NCBI RefSeq assembly: GCF_002020355.1
Contig: NZ_MPZV01000003.1
Span: 558,001-622,000, forward strand
Direction: 5' to 3'
From: Thioclava sediminum
Lineage (GTDB): Bacteria > Pseudomonadota > Alphaproteobacteria > Rhodobacterales > Rhodobacteraceae
Length of the DNA stretch: 64,000 nt
A program made the translations under genes and the position numbers. Positions 28,704 through 37,712 of the stretch are shown piece after piece; position 1 is the first letter of the stretch, and each line of letters begins with the position of its first letter. The notes under the pieces were generated by a model that did not search any database, was not told where the DNA came from, and saw nothing but the letters and a program-made list of their open reading frames with translations.

Positions 28704-29759
28704 ATGCGCAAACTGATCATTCTGGTGCTGGTCGCGACGCTGGCCTATTGCGGCTACTGGTTTTACGGCGCGCACAAGATCGAAAACGGCGCGCGCGACA
28801 TGCTCGCGCAGGCCCGGCAGGAAGGTTGGGGCGATGCGCAATCGGTCTCGCTCGCGGGCTTCCCCTCGCGCTTCGATCTGACCTTCGACAAGCCCGAACT
28901 GAAGGACCAGGGCGGCCTGTGGCACTGGAGCGCGCCCTTCGCGCAACTCTTCGCACTCGGATACGAACCCAACAAAGTGATCGCCTACCTGCCCTCAGGC
29001 CAGTCGCTGCAACTGGGCGATCGAAACTACAAGCTGACGCAAGAGGACATGCGCGCCTCAATGACGGTGGGCTATTCGACCGCCCTGCCGCTGGAGCGGG
29101 CGGTTGCCGTGATCACCGCGCCGGTGCTGACGCCCGCGGGCGAGACGGCCCCCGCGCTTTCGGCCGATCAGCTGCGCCTCGCCATCGAGCGCAAGGACAA
29201 GGCGCAGGGCGCGCTCGGCGGCTCGGCGCAAGCCGCCGATCTGGTGATGCCCGCCGCCGCCTATCGTCTGGGCGCGGAGGCGAAGTCGCTGAAACTCCCG
29301 GCCGATCTCCTGGAGCGGGTCGACCCGAAGGGCAAGCTGCCCGACACCATCGCGCGCGTTCATTTCGACGCGCTGATCGGCACGCGCGAGCCGATCGACC
29401 AGACCGCGCTGGAGGCAGGCATGCCGGGGCTGATGACCGTCGCGATCTCGGACCTGTCGCTGAGCTGGGGCGGCAACGATGTCTCGGTCGAGGGCAATCT
29501 GACGGTCGATCCCTCGGGCTATCCCGACGGCACGCTGACGATCCGCTCCGCCTCGTGGCGCAATTGGGTCGGCATCGCGCAGAGCATGGGGCTGATCGGC
29601 AAGGACCAAGTGAAGCTCGTGACCGGGATCGGCGCGATGCTGGCGGCGAAGAACCCCGACGGCGCGCTGGAAGTGCCGCTTGTCTTCAAGGACGGGCAGA
29701 TGAACCTCGGCCCGGTGCCGCTCGGCCCCGCGCCGCAGCTGGTCGCGCAGCGGCAGTAA
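28704..29759 (+). CDS. DUF2125 family membrane-anchored periplasmic protein
   Basis: 351 residues from ATG 28704 (AAGAGGCGAAG upstream). One N-terminal helix (LIILVLVATLAYCGYWFY) anchors a large periplasmic part. FYGAHKIENGARDMLAQARQ, SLAGFPSRFDLTFDKPEL and the later ISDLSLSWGGNDVSVEGNL are typical of DUF2125, a family found almost only in alphaproteobacteria. The fold recalls AsmA-like or lipid-binding envelope proteins, but no function is established. It converges on the extensin-like gene with three bases between the stops. Confidence 0.85.
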   Translation: MRKLIILVLVATLAYCGYWFYGAHKIENGARDMLAQARQEGWGDAQSVSLAGFPSRFDLTFDKPELKDQGGLWHWSAPFAQLFALGYEPNKVIAYLPSGQSLQLGDRNYKLTQEDMRASMTVGYSTALPLERAVAVITAPVLTPAGETAPALSADQLRLAIERKDKAQGALGGSAQAADLVMPAAAYRLGAEAKSLKLPADLLERVDPKGKLPDTIARVHFDALIGTREPIDQTALEAGMPGLMTVAISDLSLSWGGNDVSVEGNLTVDPSGYPDGTLTIRSASWRNWVGIAQSMGLIGKDQVKLVTGIGAMLAAKNPDGALEVPLVFKDGQMNLGPVPLGPAPQLVAQRQ

Positions 29760-29762
29760 AGG

Positions 29763-30368
29763 TTAACGGCAGTAAACCCCGCCGCGGTAGCTGGCCACGT
29801 CCACGTGGATGTGGTCCTGATGGAAGCGATCCGATTTCGGCCCCAACACGGTGCCGAACGGACCGCAGGCCGATTTGTGCATCCGCTTGATCACCCGGCC
29901 CTTGCGCCAATCCTTCAGCACGGTCAGCGTCTCGCCGTTGCGCAGGACCACGCCCGAGACGTCGATCGCGTTGCCCTTCGCATGTTCGGACAGCTTCGCG
30001 CCGGGTTGCGAATTGCGGCTCCGGCAGGAATAGGAGGCTGCGATGCGGATCGCCTCGATCCCCCCGCCGCGCCGTCCCACCGCCGGTTTGATCCCGCGAT
30101 CGACCCAGCGCTTGAAAGACTTCGCTGCCGAGCAATTCACTCGCGCCGGCGAAGTCAGACGGATACCGGAGACGGAGGTGATCTGCACCGGATCGGCGAT
30201 GCCGCAGCGCCCCGGCCCGTCGATCGGCGCGATATGCGCACCTTCCAAACCGGCAATGCCGCAAAGCTCGCCCGAGGAGGAATAGCGCGCCGAGCGCCGA
30301 TCTTCACCGCGCCCGCAGGAGCCAAGCGCAACCACTGCCGCAAGTGCGATCAGCGCCGCTACTCTCAT
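29763..30368 (-). CDS. Extensin-like C-terminal domain lipoprotein
   Basis: 201 residues from ATG 30368, which overlaps the tyrC stop as ATGA. The N-terminus ends in a lipobox (LGSC, cysteine near residue 19), so it should be lipid-anchored. The domain contains GRCGIADPVQITSVSGI, CSAAKSFKRWVDRGI, HAKGNAIDVSGV and the closing HQDHIHVDV, the metal-binding His/Asp set shared with DD-/LD-carboxypeptidase-like (M15-type) folds. A peptidoglycan-processing role is plausible but unproven. It is the last gene of the hisC-tyrC operon. Confidence 0.88.
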   Translation of the reverse strand: MRVAALIALAAVVALGSCGRGEDRRSARYSSSGELCGIAGLEGAHIAPIDGPGRCGIADPVQITSVSGIRLTSPARVNCSAAKSFKRWVDRGIKPAVGRRGGGIEAIRIAASYSCRSRNSQPGAKLSEHAKGNAIDVSGVVLRNGETLTVLKDWRKGRVIKRMHKSACGPFGTVLGPKSDRFHQDHIHVDVASYRGGVYCR

Positions 30369-31291
30369 GCGTCTTTCTTCGGCGCACCGCGCCCGAAATC
30401 GGGCGCATCCGTATCCTGCCCGGCCTCGATGATGCCGCGGCGGATCGCGCGGGTGCGCGTGAAATAGTCGTGCAGCATGTCGCCATCGCCCATGCGGATC
30501 GCGCGTTGCAGCATGAACAGCTCCTCGGTGAAGCGGCCAAGGATATCGAGCGTGGCTTCCTTGTTGGTCAGGAACACGTCGCGCCACATCGTCGGGTCCG
30601 AGGCCGCGATCCGGGTAAAATCGCGGAAACCCGTAGCGGAATATTTGATGACTTCCTCGTGGGTTACACGACGAAGATGATCCGCCACGCCAACCATCGT
30701 ATAGGCGATCAGGTGCGGCGTGTGCGACACGACCGAGAGCACGAGATCGTGGTGATCGGGCGCCATCTCGTCGGTATTCGCGCCCATCGCCTCGACCAGA
30801 GATTTCAGCCGGGTCAGCGCCTCGGGGTCCGTGCCCTCGATCGGCGTGAACAGCCACCAGCGATTGGCGAAGAGCGTCGCAAAGCCCGAGCGCGGGCCGG
30901 ATTGCTCCGTCCCTGCCAGCGGGTGGCCGGGGATGAAATGCACGCCTTCGGGCACATGCGGGCCGACCGCGTCGATCACCGCGCGCTTGACCGAGCCGAC
31001 ATCGGTGATCGTAGCCCCGGGGGCCAGATGCGGCGCGATCTCTTCAGCGATCTTCGCCATCGCGCCGACCGGCACACAGAGCACGACCAGATCCGCGCCC
31101 GCGACGGCCTCGGCAGCGGTCTCATAGACGGCATCGACCAGCCCGATCTCCAGCGCGGTGTCGCGCGTCTCGGCGGAGCGCGCATGACCGACGATCTCGC
31201 CCGCCAGACCCTTTTCACGCATTGCATGGGCCATCGACGAGGCGATCAGGCCGAGCCCGATCAGCGCGACCCGCTGGTAGAGTTGGCTCAT
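30365..31291 (-). CDS. tyrC: Prephenate/arogenate dehydrogenase
   Basis: 308 residues from ATG 31291; ATG overlaps the hisC stop as ATGA, so translation is coupled. The NAD-binding motif is [14 protein letters not shown] (about residues 8-21). Later [33 protein letters not shown] and the helical [12 protein letters not shown] (active-site histidine) are classic. It oxidatively decarboxylates prephenate or arogenate in tyrosine synthesis. No ACT regulatory domain is present. Pairing with hisC is common in alphaproteobacteria because the aminotransferase can also transaminate aromatic keto acids. Confidence 0.94.
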   Translation of the reverse strand: MSQLYQRVALIGLGLIASSMAHAMREKGLAGEIVGHARSAETRDTALEIGLVDAVYETAAEAVAGADLVVLCVPVGAMAKIAEEIAPHLAPGATITDVGSVKRAVIDAVGPHVPEGVHFIPGHPLAGTEQSGPRSGFATLFANRWWLFTPIEGTDPEALTRLKSLVEAMGANTDEMAPDHHDLVLSVVSHTPHLIAYTMVGVADHLRRVTHEEVIKYSATGFRDFTRIAASDPTMWRDVFLTNKEATLDILGRFTEELFMLQRAIRMGDGDMLHDYFTRTRAIRRGIIEAGQDTDAPDFGRGAPKKDA

Positions 31292-32388
31292 CTGGGCACC
31301 TCGATCCCGCCTGCCTTGAAGACGCCGATCAGATGCGCCACGCGACGGCACGAGGGCTCGTCGCCCACGGTGATGCGCAGGCAGTTGGGCAGGTTATAGC
31401 CCGCGACCCGGCGCACGATGATCCCTTCGGACTTCAGATAGGTATCGCAATCGGCCGCCTCCTGCTCGGTGGCCAGACGTGCGAGGATGAAGTTCGCCGT
31501 GGAAGTATCTGACGGAACGCCCTTTTCTGCCAGCGCTTCGGCCAACCAAGCGCGCAGACGGGTGTTGTCATCTCGGCACTTGTTGACCCAGTCCTGATCG
31601 CGCACGGCGGCCTCTGCGGTCTCCTGCTGCGCGGTCGAGAGGTTGAACGGCCCACGGATGCGGTTGAGCACGTCGATCACTTCGCGCGAGCCGTAGCCCC
31701 AGCCGACGCGCAGCCCGCCGAGACCGTAGATCTTCGAGAAGGTCCGCGTCATGAAGACATTGGGCAGACGCGTCGCCAGCTCCGCCCCGCCGTCATAGCC
31801 TTCGACATATTCCGCATAGGCCGCGTCGATTACCAGCAGCGCGCCTTTCGGCAGCCCCGCCGCCAGCCGCTCCAGTTCCGCCAGCTGGATCATCGTGCCG
31901 GTCGGGTTGTTCGGATTGGCGAGGAAGACGAGTTTCGTCTTCTTGGTGCAGGCGCTCAGGATCGCATCGACATCGGTCGTGCGGTCGCGCTCCTTGACCT
32001 CGATCGGCGTGCCGCCCGCGGCCATGGTCGAGATGCGATACATCAGGAAACCGTGCTCGGTGAACACCACCTCGTCGCGCGCGCCGACATAGGCCTGGCA
32101 CAGGAAGTGGATGATCTCGTCCGAGCCCACGCCGCAGATGATCCGGTCGGGATCGAGCTTATGCACCTCGCCGATCGCCGTGCGCAGCTTGGCATGGTCG
32201 GTCGGGGGGTAGCGATGCATCGAATGGGCGCATTTCGCGAACGCGTCCTTGGCCTTGTCAGAGGGGCCGAACGGGTTCTCGTTCGAGCTGAGTTTGACGG
32301 CATCGGTGCGCCCCGCCACATGGGAGGCGCCGCCCTGATAGAGCTCGATGTCCATAATACCGGGCTGGGGGCGAATATGCGTGGTCAT
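31288..32388 (-). CDS. hisC: Histidinol-phosphate aminotransferase
   Basis: 366 residues from ATG 32388 with CAGGAG upstream. It is a PLP fold-type I enzyme: [47 protein letters not shown] and the lysine in [16 protein letters not shown]. It catalyses the glutamate-dependent transamination step of histidine synthesis and, by analogy with related alphaproteobacterial enzymes, may also serve tyrosine/phenylalanine synthesis, in keeping with the overlapping tyrC. Confidence 0.95.
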   Translation of the reverse strand: MTTHIRPQPGIMDIELYQGGASHVAGRTDAVKLSSNENPFGPSDKAKDAFAKCAHSMHRYPPTDHAKLRTAIGEVHKLDPDRIICGVGSDEIIHFLCQAYVGARDEVVFTEHGFLMYRISTMAAGGTPIEVKERDRTTDVDAILSACTKKTKLVFLANPNNPTGTMIQLAELERLAAGLPKGALLVIDAAYAEYVEGYDGGAELATRLPNVFMTRTFSKIYGLGGLRVGWGYGSREVIDVLNRIRGPFNLSTAQQETAEAAVRDQDWVNKCRDDNTRLRAWLAEALAEKGVPSDTSTANFILARLATEQEAADCDTYLKSEGIIVRRVAGYNLPNCLRITVGDEPSCRRVAHLIGVFKAGGIEVPR

Positions 32389-32527
32389 TGTGCACTCCTG
32401 AATCGTGGCCCGAGTTCTATCCGCCATGGCGCGACAGGGCTAGTGAGAAGATCACCCGCATAGCAGACGCGGCAGGGATGCAACGGGTGAGTGGCGAACC
32501 CCGCCCGGATCAGCCGCGCAGCGGCCC

Positions 32528-32660
32528 GGGCAGCGCCCGACCGCCCCCTCGGGCGGGCGCTTTGGTGGTGTCAGCGCGCGGATCGAGGTTGTCCGGATTT
32601 CGCGAGATTAAGCGAAGACCACGAAACGGGGCGCGTCCACCCGGCGGTCGGGCCCTGCCC
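32528..32660. repeat. Intergenic repeat with inverted ends, copy 1
   Basis: Ends GGGCAGCGCCCGACCG (32528-32543) and its near-complement (32645-32660) match at 15 of 16 bases. The 133-bp unit is paralogous to that at 44907-45042: both have a short hairpin just inside the left end closing in GGGCGCTTT, then a similar core starting GCGCGCG. It fills the gap between rpsD and hisC. It could be a REP-type or MITE-like element, or encode a structured RNA. Confidence 0.7.
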
Positions 32661-32696
32661 TCGGCTCGTATCGCGCCGCCCCATCGCCCAAAAGAA

Positions 32697-32725
32697 AAAG
32701 GCCGCACCCCGGGGGCACGGCCTTT
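32697..32725 (-). terminator. Intrinsic terminator of rpsD
   Basis: On the minus strand an eight-base-pair outer stem (AAAGGCCG/CGGCCTTT), two mismatches and three more inner pairs form the hairpin. It is followed by a T-rich run (complement of 32691-32699). Confidence 0.8.
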
Positions 32726-32751
32726 CCGAATGATCGGCGAAGACTGAGAGA

Positions 32752-33372
32752 TCAGTTCTTCGCGTAGAATTCGACCACGAGGTTCGGTTCCATCTGAACC
32801 GCGAAGGGCACGTCGGACAGGGCCGGGGTGCGCACGAATTTCGCGGTCAGTTTGTTGTGGTCGACTTCGAGGTAATCCGGAACGTCGCGCTCGGGCGACT
32901 GAACGGCTTCGAGAACCAGAGCCATCTGCTTGGACTTCTCGCGGACTTCCACCACGTCGCCTTCTTTCAGGCGGTAGGAGGGGATGTTCACTTTCTTGCC
33001 GTTCACGAGCACGTGGCCGTGGTTCACGAACTGGCGCGCTGCGAAGACGGTCGGGACGAACTTGGCGCGGTAGACCAGCGCGTCGAGGCGGCGCTCGAGC
33101 AGACCGATCAGGTTTTCACCGGTGTCGCCCTTAACACGCTCGGCTTCGGCGTAGATGCGGCGGAACTGCTTCTCGGTCAGGTCGCCGTAATGGCCCTTCA
33201 GCTTCTGCTTGGCGCGGAGCTGGATACCGAAGTCGGACAGTTTGCCCTTGCGGCGCTGACCGTGCTGGCCGGGGCCGTATTCACGACGGTTGACGGGCGA
33301 CTTGGCGCGGCCCCAGATGTTCTCGCCCATGCGGCGGTCGATTTTGTACTTGGCAGACGTGCGTTTGGTCAC
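32752..33372 (-). CDS. rpsD: 30S ribosomal protein S4
   Basis: 206 residues from GTG 33372, selected because AAGGAG lies eight bases upstream and [20 protein letters not shown] is the S4 N-terminus. The S4 RNA-binding domain (about 95-155: [40 protein letters not shown]) is intact. S4 nucleates assembly of the 30S subunit by binding 16S rRNA. In this lineage it is monocistronic, as here, with its own terminator. Confidence 0.97.
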   Translation of the reverse strand: MTKRTSAKYKIDRRMGENIWGRAKSPVNRREYGPGQHGQRRKGKLSDFGIQLRAKQKLKGHYGDLTEKQFRRIYAEAERVKGDTGENLIGLLERRLDALVYRAKFVPTVFAARQFVNHGHVLVNGKKVNIPSYRLKEGDVVEVREKSKQMALVLEAVQSPERDVPDYLEVDHNKLTAKFVRTPALSDVPFAVQMEPNLVVEFYAKN

Positions 33373-33814
33373 GGCTGATCTCCTTCTGTAGCGTTTCGAA
33401 GGGCGTTGTCCTCCTCCGGGCCTCGCGGCGACCGGCGACAGGTTTCCTCTTGCGAGGTCCACCAACACCAATGAACAATCCCGGCAACTCGCGTCACCGG
33501 AATGGCGGGCTTATACAGCGGCGCGCGCAGGTGTCAACCACTCCGGGCGTCACATCGGTGCCGCGCGAAGTCAGCCGCCGGTTCCCCCTACTCTTCTTAG
33601 CTGCCCCGGAACACCACGGCCTCGCAGTTTCGTGAGTGTTTTGTGTTCGCCACCCCCCTGTTCAGAGCAACATTTCAAGCCATGATTGCGCTAACGGGAC
33701 GCGTACCGGATGCGCGCCCCGGCGCTGTCCTGTCCGTAACCGGTACAGGCGGCGCGCTGGGGCAAGGCGATGCCACCCCACGGGAGGAACCCATCCGGCC
33801 TTAGGAGGATTATA
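33373..33814. other. 442-bp divergent intergenic region
   Basis: It must hold the rpsD promoter/leader and the promoter of the sugar importer. The only structure I see is a 7-bp inverted repeat GTACCGG (33703-33709)/CCGGTAC (33740-33746), 69 bases before the sugar-binding gene, a possible regulator site. No gene is evident. Confidence 0.4.
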
Positions 33815-34996
33815 ATGAAAGACATTCGTCGCTCGACGTGCGGAACCGCCGCGCGTCTCGCTGGAACCAGCGTTCTCGCGCTTGGCCTGATTGCAGGTGC
33901 CGCGCAGGCTCAAGGCGTCACCGCCGACAGCTTCGGCGCTGATTTTGCCGCCATGGGCCAGCTCAAGGACGTCGCCGCCAAAGGCAAAGGCAAAGTGGGC
34001 GTGCTGCTGCCCGACACAGCAAGCTCGGCCCGCTACACCTCGTTCGACGAGCCCTACCTGAAGAAAGCCTTCAAGGCAGCGGGCCTGTCCTCGGACGATC
34101 TGATCATCACCAACGCCCAAGGTTCGGAAGCCGACCAGCTCACCCAGGCGCAAACCGACATCAGCCAGGGCGCGACCGTTCTGCTGATCGACCCGATCTC
34201 CTCGGGCGGCGGTGCGGCTGTCGAGAAATACGCCAAAGAGCACGGCGTCGCGGTCATCGACTATGACCGGATCACGCTTGGCGGCTCGCGCGACTACTAT
34301 ATCAGCTTCGACAACGAATATGTCGGCGAGCTGATCGGCAAGGGCATGGAACAGTGCCTCAGCGACTGGAACATCGAGAAGCCGAACATCCTCGTGATGG
34401 CGGGCTCGCCCGATGACAACAACGCCACGCTGTTCAAGCAGGGCTACATGAGCGTGCTGAAGCCGAAATTCGACGATGGCAGCTACACCAATGCGGGCGA
34501 GCCCGCAGGCACCTGGGACCCGTCGGTCGCACGGACCACCTTCGAGCAGCAGTTCACGGCGCATCAGGACATGAACGCCGTCGTCACCCCGAATGACGAC
34601 AACGCCAACGCGGTCATCTCCTATCTCAAGACGCTGAAAGTGCCGCCGAAAGCCTTCCCAACCACCGGTCAGGACGCGACGGTCACCGGCCTGCAGAACG
34701 TGCTCACCGGTTACCAGTGCGGCACCGTCTACAAGCCGATCTACCTCGAAGCTCAGGCGGCAGCGGCGCTCGCGCTCTACATGCGTGCTGGCGACACTCC
34801 GCCCGACGGCCTCGTCAACGGCAAGGTCAATGACAGCCAGGGCGGCATGGACGTGCCCTCGATCCTGCTCAAGCCGATCTGGGTCACCCCGGAGAACATG
34901 GCCGACACCGTCGTGAAAGACGGCTTCGTCGACACCTCCAAGCTTTGTGCGGGCGACGCGGCCGATGCGTGCAAAGCCGCTGGCATCGGGAACTGA
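33815..34996 (+). CDS. Sugar ABC transporter periplasmic binding protein (xylose/ribose type)
   Basis: 393 residues; TTAGGAGG seven bases before ATG 33815. A signal peptide (to about residue 32, AGAAQAQG) precedes a type I periplasmic-binding fold: KGKVGVLLPDTASSARY, QGATVLLIDPISSGGG, VIDYDRITLGG and PNDDNANAVISYL. Residues and length fit the XylF-like group, but a pentose other than xylose is possible. It captures sugar in the periplasm for the fused ATPase/permease encoded six bases downstream. No sugar-kinase or isomerase gene is adjacent to confirm the substrate. Confidence 0.9.
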   Translation: MKDIRRSTCGTAARLAGTSVLALGLIAGAAQAQGVTADSFGADFAAMGQLKDVAAKGKGKVGVLLPDTASSARYTSFDEPYLKKAFKAAGLSSDDLIITNAQGSEADQLTQAQTDISQGATVLLIDPISSGGGAAVEKYAKEHGVAVIDYDRITLGGSRDYYISFDNEYVGELIGKGMEQCLSDWNIEKPNILVMAGSPDDNNATLFKQGYMSVLKPKFDDGSYTNAGEPAGTWDPSVARTTFEQQFTAHQDMNAVVTPNDDNANAVISYLKTLKVPPKAFPTTGQDATVTGLQNVLTGYQCGTVYKPIYLEAQAAAALALYMRAGDTPPDGLVNGKVNDSQGGMDVPSILLKPIWVTPENMADTVVKDGFVDTSKLCAGDAADACKAAGIGN

Positions 34997-35002
34997 TAGC
35001 CA

Positions 35003-37108
35003 ATGATGGACACGGGTAACGGTACCGGGTCCCTGACGGAGGATCGCGACGCGATCCTCCGTATTCGGGGTCTCGAAAAGAGCTTCGGTGCAGTGCAGGC
35101 GCTCAGCGGGGTCGATTTCGACGTCCGCCCCGGCGAGGTAACGGCACTGGTCGGTGACAATGGCGCGGGCAAATCCGTGCTGACGAAAACCATCGCTGGC
35201 ATCCATGAAGCCGATGGCGGCGTAATTGAATGGGAAGGCAACGAGGTCCGCGTCCGCTCGCCCCGCGACAGTGCGGAGCTGGGCATCGAGGTCGTCTATC
35301 AAGACCTCGCGCTGTGCGACAATCTCGACGTCGTGCAGAATATGTTCCTCGGTCGCGAAATCCTGACCAACGGGATGCTCGACGAGGACGCGATGGAGCG
35401 CGCCGCGGCAGAGACGCTGCAAGGGCTCCGCGTGACCACGCTGCGCTCGATCCGCGCGCCGGTCTCGGCGCTTTCGGGCGGCCAGCGGCAATCGATCGCG
35501 GTCGCCAAGGCCGTGATGTGGAATTCCAAACTGGTGATCCTCGACGAGCCCACGGCGGCGCTCGGTGTGGCCCAGACCGGTCAGGTGCTGCAACTGGTGC
35601 GCCGCCTCGCCGATCAGGGCCTTGCAGTGGTGATGATCTCGCACAACCTCAACGACGTCTTCGCGGTCTCCGACCGCCTCGCGATCCTGCGTCTGGGCGA
35701 GATGGTCAGCCAGGGCCCGATCGAGGAATACGACACCCAGCGCGTGGTCGAGCTGATGACCACGGGCAAATCCGACCACGTGGTCGAAGCCGGTGCGATG
35801 CGCGCCGCCGCCTCGATCGCGGCAGAGAACGCCAAGGATGTCGCGGCGCAACGCGAGGCGTCGGGCGAAAGCGGCCCCTCCGCCGTGGTGGGCGCCACGA
35901 CCGAGGATCAGAGCTTCTCGAGCTACCTTTCGCGCACATGGGCGAAGATCAAGGCAGGCGAAAGCGGCGTGCTGCCGGTGCTTCTGGGCTTCGTACTGAT
36001 CTCGCTGATCTTCCAGTTGCAGAACCCGAAATTCCTCTCGCCGGGGAATGTCGTGAACCTGCTCGTTCAGGGCTCGGTCTTCATGATGATCGGGATGGGA
36101 CAGGTCTTTGTCCTCTTGCTGGGCGAGATCGATCTGTCGCTCGGCTTCGTGGCCGGGATCGGGGCGACGGTGGCGACGCTGCTGGTGGCGCCGGGTACCG
36201 ACTGGCCCTGGTGGGCGGCGGTCGTGGCGGGTCTGGCCGTTCCGGCGGTACTGGGCATCTTCCAGGGCTCGCTGATCACGCGGCTCAAACTGCCCTCTTT
36301 CGTGGTGACGCTGGCGGGTCTTCTGGGCTTCAACGGTCTGATGATCCAACTGCTGGGCGCCGGGGGAACAATCCCAGTCGCGAGTGACACGATCAACAAC
36401 TTCGCAAATGGCACGCTGAGCCCGCTGATGGGCTGGCTGATGACCGGAGCCGTGGTTCTGGTCTTCGCGATCATGACCTTCAGCAAGGATGCGAAACGTC
36501 GCAAGAGCGGCCTCGTCGCTCCGCCTATGGGTCTCACCGTCGCGAAGATCGCCGCGGCCGTAATCGCGGGTATCGTGCTGGTGACGATCTCGAACATGAA
36601 CCGGGGCGTCGCGCGCTTCCCCCTCTCGGGCATGCCGTGGGTGATCCCGATCGTCTTCGCGGTGCTGCTGGCATGGTCGTTCCTGCTGGGACGGCTGAAA
36701 TTCGGCCGCTACGTCCTCGCCATCGGCGGCAATGCAGAGGCCGCGCGCCGGGCGGGCATCAACCTGCGCCTGATCCGGACCGCAGCCTTCACGCTGGCTG
36801 CCACGACGGCGGGTCTGGGCGGCATCATCTACGCTTCGCGCCTGCGCTCGATCTCCACCAGCTTCGATGGCGGCACGATCGTGCTCTACGTCGTCGCGAC
36901 CGCGGTGATCGGCGGCACCTCGCTGTTCGGCGGGCGCGGCCATCCGATCCACGCGATCCTTGGTGGCGTCGTGATCGCGGCCATCGTCAACGGCATGGCG
37001 CTTCTGGGCCTGCCGGCGGCGGTGCAGCTGATGGCGACGGCGGCAGTGCTGCTTGCATCGATCACGGTCGACGTGGTGGTACGCCGGCGCGGCGAGACGA
37101 CCCGCTAA
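35003..37108 (+). CDS. Single-polypeptide sugar ABC transporter: ATPase domain fused to permease
   Basis: 701 residues in one uninterrupted frame. Residues about 18-255 form one nucleotide-binding domain: Walker A GDNGAGKSVL (about 51-60), signature LSGGQRQSIAVAKA (about 157) and Walker B LVILDEPTAAL (about 177). After a linker (255-315), residues about 320-695 form a RbsC/XylH-type permease with roughly eight to ten membrane helices, the EIDLSLGFVAGIGATVA motif and LGRLKFGRYVLAIGGNAEAARRAGI. Usual importers of this class have a separate ATPase with two tandem domains. Here there is one domain, as in FrcA, and it is joined to the membrane subunit, so the complex should be a homodimer. Confidence 0.9.
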   Translation: MMDTGNGTGSLTEDRDAILRIRGLEKSFGAVQALSGVDFDVRPGEVTALVGDNGAGKSVLTKTIAGIHEADGGVIEWEGNEVRVRSPRDSAELGIEVVYQDLALCDNLDVVQNMFLGREILTNGMLDEDAMERAAAETLQGLRVTTLRSIRAPVSALSGGQRQSIAVAKAVMWNSKLVILDEPTAALGVAQTGQVLQLVRRLADQGLAVVMISHNLNDVFAVSDRLAILRLGEMVSQGPIEEYDTQRVVELMTTGKSDHVVEAGAMRAAASIAAENAKDVAAQREASGESGPSAVVGATTEDQSFSSYLSRTWAKIKAGESGVLPVLLGFVLISLIFQLQNPKFLSPGNVVNLLVQGSVFMMIGMGQVFVLLLGEIDLSLGFVAGIGATVATLLVAPGTDWPWWAAVVAGLAVPAVLGIFQGSLITRLKLPSFVVTLAGLLGFNGLMIQLLGAGGTIPVASDTINNFANGTLSPLMGWLMTGAVVLVFAIMTFSKDAKRRKSGLVAPPMGLTVAKIAAAVIAGIVLVTISNMNRGVARFPLSGMPWVIPIVFAVLLAWSFLLGRLKFGRYVLAIGGNAEAARRAGINLRLIRTAAFTLAATTAGLGGIIYASRLRSISTSFDGGTIVLYVVATAVIGGTSLFGGRGHPIHAILGGVVIAAIVNGMALLGLPAAVQLMATAAVLLASITVDVVVRRRGETTR

Positions 37109-37132
37109 GCCAAGCGAAACCCCTTGAAAACG

Positions 37133-37162
37133 AAACGCGCGCGAGCCATCTCGCGCGCGTTT
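37133..37162 (+). terminator. Terminator of the sugar importer operon
   Basis: Perfect 12-bp stem (37133-37144/37151-37162) with a six-base loop and T-run. Confidence 0.88.
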
Positions 37163-37307
37163 TTCATTGCGCCCGTCGCCCCTGCCCCGCGCCGCCCCGC
37201 CCCCCGCCTGCGCCATCTCCGCCGCACGCGAGGGAAATCGCAAACCACCCGAAATTCCGCCGAAAAACCGCTTGTCTCCCCCCGAGACGATCCCTATACG
37301 GGTCCGC

Positions 37308-37397
37308 GGAGACGTGGCCGAGTGGTCGAAGGCGCTCCCCTGCTAAGGGAGTAGGCCCGGAAGGGTCTCGAGGGTTCGAATCCCTTCGTCTCCGCCA
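37308..37397 (+). tRNA. tRNA-Ser(GCU), encoded CCA
   Basis: 90 nucleotides. The acceptor arms GGAGACG (37308-37314) and CGTCTCC (37387-37393) pair perfectly, followed by G and CCA. The anticodon arm CTCCC/GGGAG (335-339/347-351 of this kb) presents GCT at 37342-37344; a long variable arm (GGCCCGGAAGGGTCTC) and the GGTTCGAAT T-loop are typical of serine tRNAs. It reads AGC/AGU. Its 3' end is the attachment site of the island. Confidence 0.97.
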
Positions 37398-37398
37398 T
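37384..37398 (+). repeat. attL: left copy of 15-bp direct repeat
   Basis: CTTCGTCTCCGCCAT spans the 3' acceptor end of tRNA-Ser plus one base. The same 15 bases recur at 44016-44030, marking the island boundaries. Confidence 0.88.
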
Positions 37399-37712
37399 TA
37401 CGCCTTGATTTAATTGAATTATTTTCAATTACTCAGGCGCTACCCACCGAAAAACCCACCAAAGAAAAAACGCTTGGGATTCGTGGCCCTACGCATCGCG
37501 CGCCCCTCGATCAGTAGGGGGTGACCCAATCTCTGGGCGAGGCAAACGGCAAACCGTGGCGCTCGCTCGACGCGCACATCCGCAATTGAGGGAACGGCCC
37601 CCTACCCCTGTTTTGCGCCGAGCATATTGCAAACGCGCCGAGGGTGCGGGTTTCCGGTTGCATACTGAGTGAACAATCGAAGCCCCCCGCAACAACGCCT
37701 GCACCAGTTTGT
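37399..37712. other. Left-end region of the island
   Basis: An AT hairpin AATTGAA/TTCAATT (37412-37418/37424-37430) follows the tRNA and may end its transcript. ACCCACC occurs at 37442-37448 and 37454-37460. The longer TACCCACC at 37441-37448 recurs at 43887-43894 near the right end, so these may be integrase arm-type sites. No convincing gene lies in this stretch. Confidence 0.4.

Noticed and set aside
35003-37108. Frameshift joining two genes (xylG and xylH)
   Set aside because: The frame is continuous, the linker is long and has normal composition, and no internal ribosome site with a start is visible at the junction.
33662-37243. 1193-codon open frame on the minus strand
   Set aside because: It is antisense to the sugar-binding and ATPase-permease genes. 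His/Arg/Asp-rich composition without any domain is the usual mirror of a high-GC gene.
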